8,164 nt of DNA from JBBRLG01 sp038231495 (lineage in GTDB: Bacteria > Planctomycetota > Planctomycetia > Gemmatales > Gemmataceae): contig JBBRLG010000344.1 of NCBI GenBank assembly GCA_038231495.1, forward strand, positions 1 to 8,164, written 5' to 3'. This document shows, piece by piece, positions 6,343 through 8,164 of the stretch (positions are counted from its first letter, which is position 1; every line of letters starts with the position of its first letter). The position numbers were made by a program, and so were the translations under genes. The notes beneath the pieces were generated by a model. It was not told the DNA's origin. It saw only the letters and a list, made by a program, of their open reading frames with translations, and did no database searches.

Positions 6343-6476
6343 GTAACCGTTCACCGACATCAACTTCTCCCCCCCTTACGAAGGGGGGGTAGGGGGGGTT
6401 AAGAACGATTACAGTTCTCGGTCATGGCGCTTTCTCCACCCCCCTACCCTCTTCGTAAGGGGGAGTGAACGGTTAC
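6343..6476 (+). repeat. Full copy A of a 134-bp structured inverted-terminal repeat (MITE-like)
   Basis: The ends are perfect 12-bp inverted repeats: GTAACCGTTCAC at 6343-6354 and GTGAACGGTTAC at 6465-6476. Inside is hairpin 1 at 6369-6389 (seven C then TT, loop ACG, AA then seven G), a second run of seven G at 6392-6398, a variable centre of about 30 bp, and hairpin 2 at 6447-6463 with loop CGT. The G7-TA-G7 run (6383-6398) is also complementary to the C-rich run near 6441-6451, so the whole element can fold back on itself. It encodes no protein. It ends 7 bp before the stop codon of the coiled-coil gene, so on the minus strand its hairpins could terminate that transcript. No target-site duplication is apparent. 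Confidence 0.9.
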
Positions 6477-6483
6477 CCTCGGT

Positions 6484-7971
6484 TTATACCATTTGCAAAG
6501 GCCCGGCCCGTGCGCTCAGCACGACAAAGGCGCCGTGCAACGCAAACACGCCGGCGACGAGCACCATTAGTAACCGGGTCATGTTCAATACGGAAGCCGC
6601 CGTGTTGGCAACCTCCGGCAGCGTGGCGTTGACCTCGTTGATGCTGTGTTCCAGGTTGCCCAGCGCCAATTCCTGCTCCTGCAAATTGGCTTCCAGTTGC
6701 TCGGCCATGACGGGCAGCGCTGCTGTTATGGCGCGGATGAGGATAATCGTCGTCTCCAGCGACACCTCGAAGGCGTCGCGGTTTTCCAGCGCGTGCGTGA
6801 GTTGTTTGCGCGTGGCCCGCAGCAGGTCGGCGGAGCGTGCGAACGTCTTGCGCAAGTCCGGCCAGCGCTCGACGGCGGCTTCGATGCCGCGCTGGGCTTC
6901 GCGTAACAACGCGGCAACCTCCTTCAACCGCGACGTGTCGCGCAAGATTTTCGCCAGGTCGTTGCCCAATTTCGGCAGTTCTTCCGCCAGCCGGGCCGCG
7001 TGTTCCGGCACGTCCTTCAAGAGCGCTTCGATCGTTTCCTGCTGTTGCAGGGCCGTGGCGAGTGCCTCGCGAGTCTTATCGACGAGCTTGCGGCTTTCGT
7101 CCAGGCCTTGCTGGAGCCGCGGCAGGTCGTCGGCCAGCGCGTCCATTTCCCGTGCCGCCGCGGCCGCGCCTTTCGCCGCCTTGCGCATGCCGTCGGCAAT
7201 GGTCCCGCCCTCCGGCCAGAACGGGCGGTGCTCGACGTGGACGCGCATGCCGGCGAACGTCACCAGCGGATAATTCAACCCAGACAGGCGTTCCACCTGG
7301 TCGGCCCCGGTGCTGAGCGACACTTCAAGGCCGCGGAACCCTTCGCGCATCGTCGCGACATTGTCGGGCTTCAGGGTGTTCTTCATACGCTGCAAGCCCT
7401 CGCCGAATTTGGCCAGGCTGTCGTGAACCTCGCGGGCGCTCTTGAGGTCGAGCGGCGCGGCACGCAACAACTTGGCGAGCCGTTGCGCATCGACGCGGAG
7501 CAAGGCCGTCGATCGCTCCATGTCGTCGGCGGCGCGGTCCGCGCCAGGTGTCACCTGGTGGTCGAGGAAGTCCGCCGTGACGCCGAGGGCCAGGCCCAGT
7601 TGCCGTACGCCTTGGGGGTCGAGCGTCTTGGAGAAGCCGTCCAGGCCGTCCGCCACGTCGCCCAGGGAATTGCTGAGCGTCTGGACCGTGTCGTAATCGA
7701 CATTCTGGTCGCGCATCGTGGCGATCGCGTCCTCCGACCGTTCCTGCAACCGCGCGGCCAGGTCTTTCAAATGGGGCTGCCGGGTCCGCAGGTCGTGGAC
7801 CTGGTCGCGCAGCCGGGAAACCTCCGACCCGCTTTGTTGGGTGACTTTTTCGACGCGGCCGACGTGGTCGTTTACCTGCGCCGCGCCGGGGAGCATCCAG
7901 GCGAATGCGAACAACACGCCGGCAACGAGGCATTCCACCGTGCCGAGCGACAGGAATAAAACGCGACGCAT
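6484..7971 (-). CDS. Membrane-anchored periplasmic coiled-coil protein, function unknown
   Basis: The protein has 495 residues. A hydrophobic segment at about 4-31 (VLFLSLGTVECLVAGVLF onward) is a signal anchor or uncleaved signal. A second membrane helix lies at about 467-487 (LLMVLVAGVFALHGAFVVL), followed by a short tail. Nearly everything between is helical with heptad-like Leu/Ala spacing and many Glu, Arg and Gln residues, so it should form long coiled coils. The exception is about 228-262, a non-helical patch containing YPLVTFAGMRVHVEHRPFW and then PEGG. By topology the coiled coil is periplasmic with both termini in the cytoplasm. There is no HAMP, sensory or catalytic motif and no chemoreceptor tip, so I assign no function. 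The ATG at 7971 has GGAGG with a 9-nt gap. Repeat copies lie 7 bp after the stop and 55 bp before the start. Confidence 0.8.
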   Translation of the reverse strand: MRRVLFLSLGTVECLVAGVLFAFAWMLPGAAQVNDHVGRVEKVTQQSGSEVSRLRDQVHDLRTRQPHLKDLAARLQERSEDAIATMRDQNVDYDTVQTLSNSLGDVADGLDGFSKTLDPQGVRQLGLALGVTADFLDHQVTPGADRAADDMERSTALLRVDAQRLAKLLRAAPLDLKSAREVHDSLAKFGEGLQRMKNTLKPDNVATMREGFRGLEVSLSTGADQVERLSGLNYPLVTFAGMRVHVEHRPFWPEGGTIADGMRKAAKGAAAAAREMDALADDLPRLQQGLDESRKLVDKTREALATALQQQETIEALLKDVPEHAARLAEELPKLGNDLAKILRDTSRLKEVAALLREAQRGIEAAVERWPDLRKTFARSADLLRATRKQLTHALENRDAFEVSLETTIILIRAITAALPVMAEQLEANLQEQELALGNLEHSINEVNATLPEVANTAASVLNMTRLLMVLVAGVFALHGAFVVLSARAGPLQMV

Positions 7972-8026
7972 GAATGCAAACCTCCATCGAAGCGATGGAC
8001 GGGGAAAGGAACGGCCAATCTCATTC

Positions 8027-8164
8027 GTAACCGTTCACTCCCCCCCTTGCGAAGGGGGGGTTGGGGGGGTGAATTTAGGTTGTGATCGAGTACTTCACTG
8101 TTCTTAACCCCCCCCTGCCCCCCCTTCGTAAGGGGGGGAGAAGTTAATGCCGGTGAACGGTTAC
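8027..8164 (-). repeat. Full copy B of the structured repeat, 138 bp, opposite orientation to copy A
   Basis: GTAACCGTTCAC at 8027-8038 and GTGAACGGTTAC at 8153-8164 are perfect terminal inverted repeats. Its reverse complement aligns end to end with copy A. The 33 bases at 8132-8164 match the reverse complement of 6343-6375 with two differences, while the centre of about 30 bp has diverged. Hairpins lie at 8040-8060 (loop GCG) and 8118-8138 (loop CGT), and a paired G7-TT-G7 run at 8054-8069. It sits upstream of the coiled-coil gene, and the window ends exactly at its last base. Confidence 0.9.

Noticed and set aside
6343..6476. The repeats as a CRISPR array or a composite transposon with a transposase
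   Set aside because: The copies are far apart and in opposite orientation, with no regular spacers, and no transposase or integrase gene lies in the window.
7000..7959. A 319-codon open frame on the plus strand antisense to the coiled-coil gene
   Set aside because: It mirrors the codon pattern of the minus-strand gene in high-GC DNA, its product has Arg/His/Gly-rich low-information composition, and no domain is visible.
6484..7971. The coiled-coil protein as a methyl-accepting chemotaxis receptor
   Set aside because: The second membrane helix is at the extreme C-terminus, leaving no cytoplasmic signalling domain, and neither a HAMP domain nor the conserved chemoreceptor tip is present.

Overview
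The window is high-GC bacterial DNA, most likely from the Planctomycetota and probably a Gemmata-like lineage. That is an inference from the gene set: a short single-SLBB polysaccharide export lipoprotein, a stand-alone PilZ protein with an N-terminal extension, secreted Pro-rich and coiled-coil proteins of unknown role, and G/C-tract intergenic repeats. No rRNA, tRNA or CRISPR was seen.

Left half, plus strand: an export-type lipoprotein (187-963); a D-aminoacyl-tRNA deacylase, dtd (1020-1460); a CAT-type APC amino acid permease with a Lys/Glu-rich helical insert of about 225 residues between TM5 and TM6 (1572-3920); and a mandelate-racemase-subgroup enolase-superfamily enzyme (3928-5028). 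The permease and the enolase-superfamily gene are translationally coupled. A fair -35/-10 pair lies just before the permease.

Middle: the plus-strand block meets a minus-strand block at a perfect 16-bp-stem hairpin (5022-5056). Each arm of the hairpin contains the stop codon of one of the two converging genes.

Right half, minus strand, in transcription order: a coiled-coil protein anchored by a membrane segment at each end (7971-6484); a small secreted Pro-rich protein whose reading frame is cut by an in-frame TGA right after the signal peptide (6147-5677); and a PilZ-domain protein preceded by a possible winged helix (5631-5050).

A structured repeat of about 135 bp with perfect 12-bp terminal inverted repeats, internal G/C-tract hairpins and G-quadruplex-capable runs occurs as two full copies in opposite orientation (6343-6476 and 8027-8164). 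They flank the coiled-coil gene. The end of a third copy forms bases 1-25, so both window edges coincide with this repeat, which suggests the window is a contig broken at a multicopy element. The best leads are the permease insert, the repeat family, the interrupted secreted-protein gene and the shared stop-codon hairpin. No complete new defence or metabolic system can be claimed.
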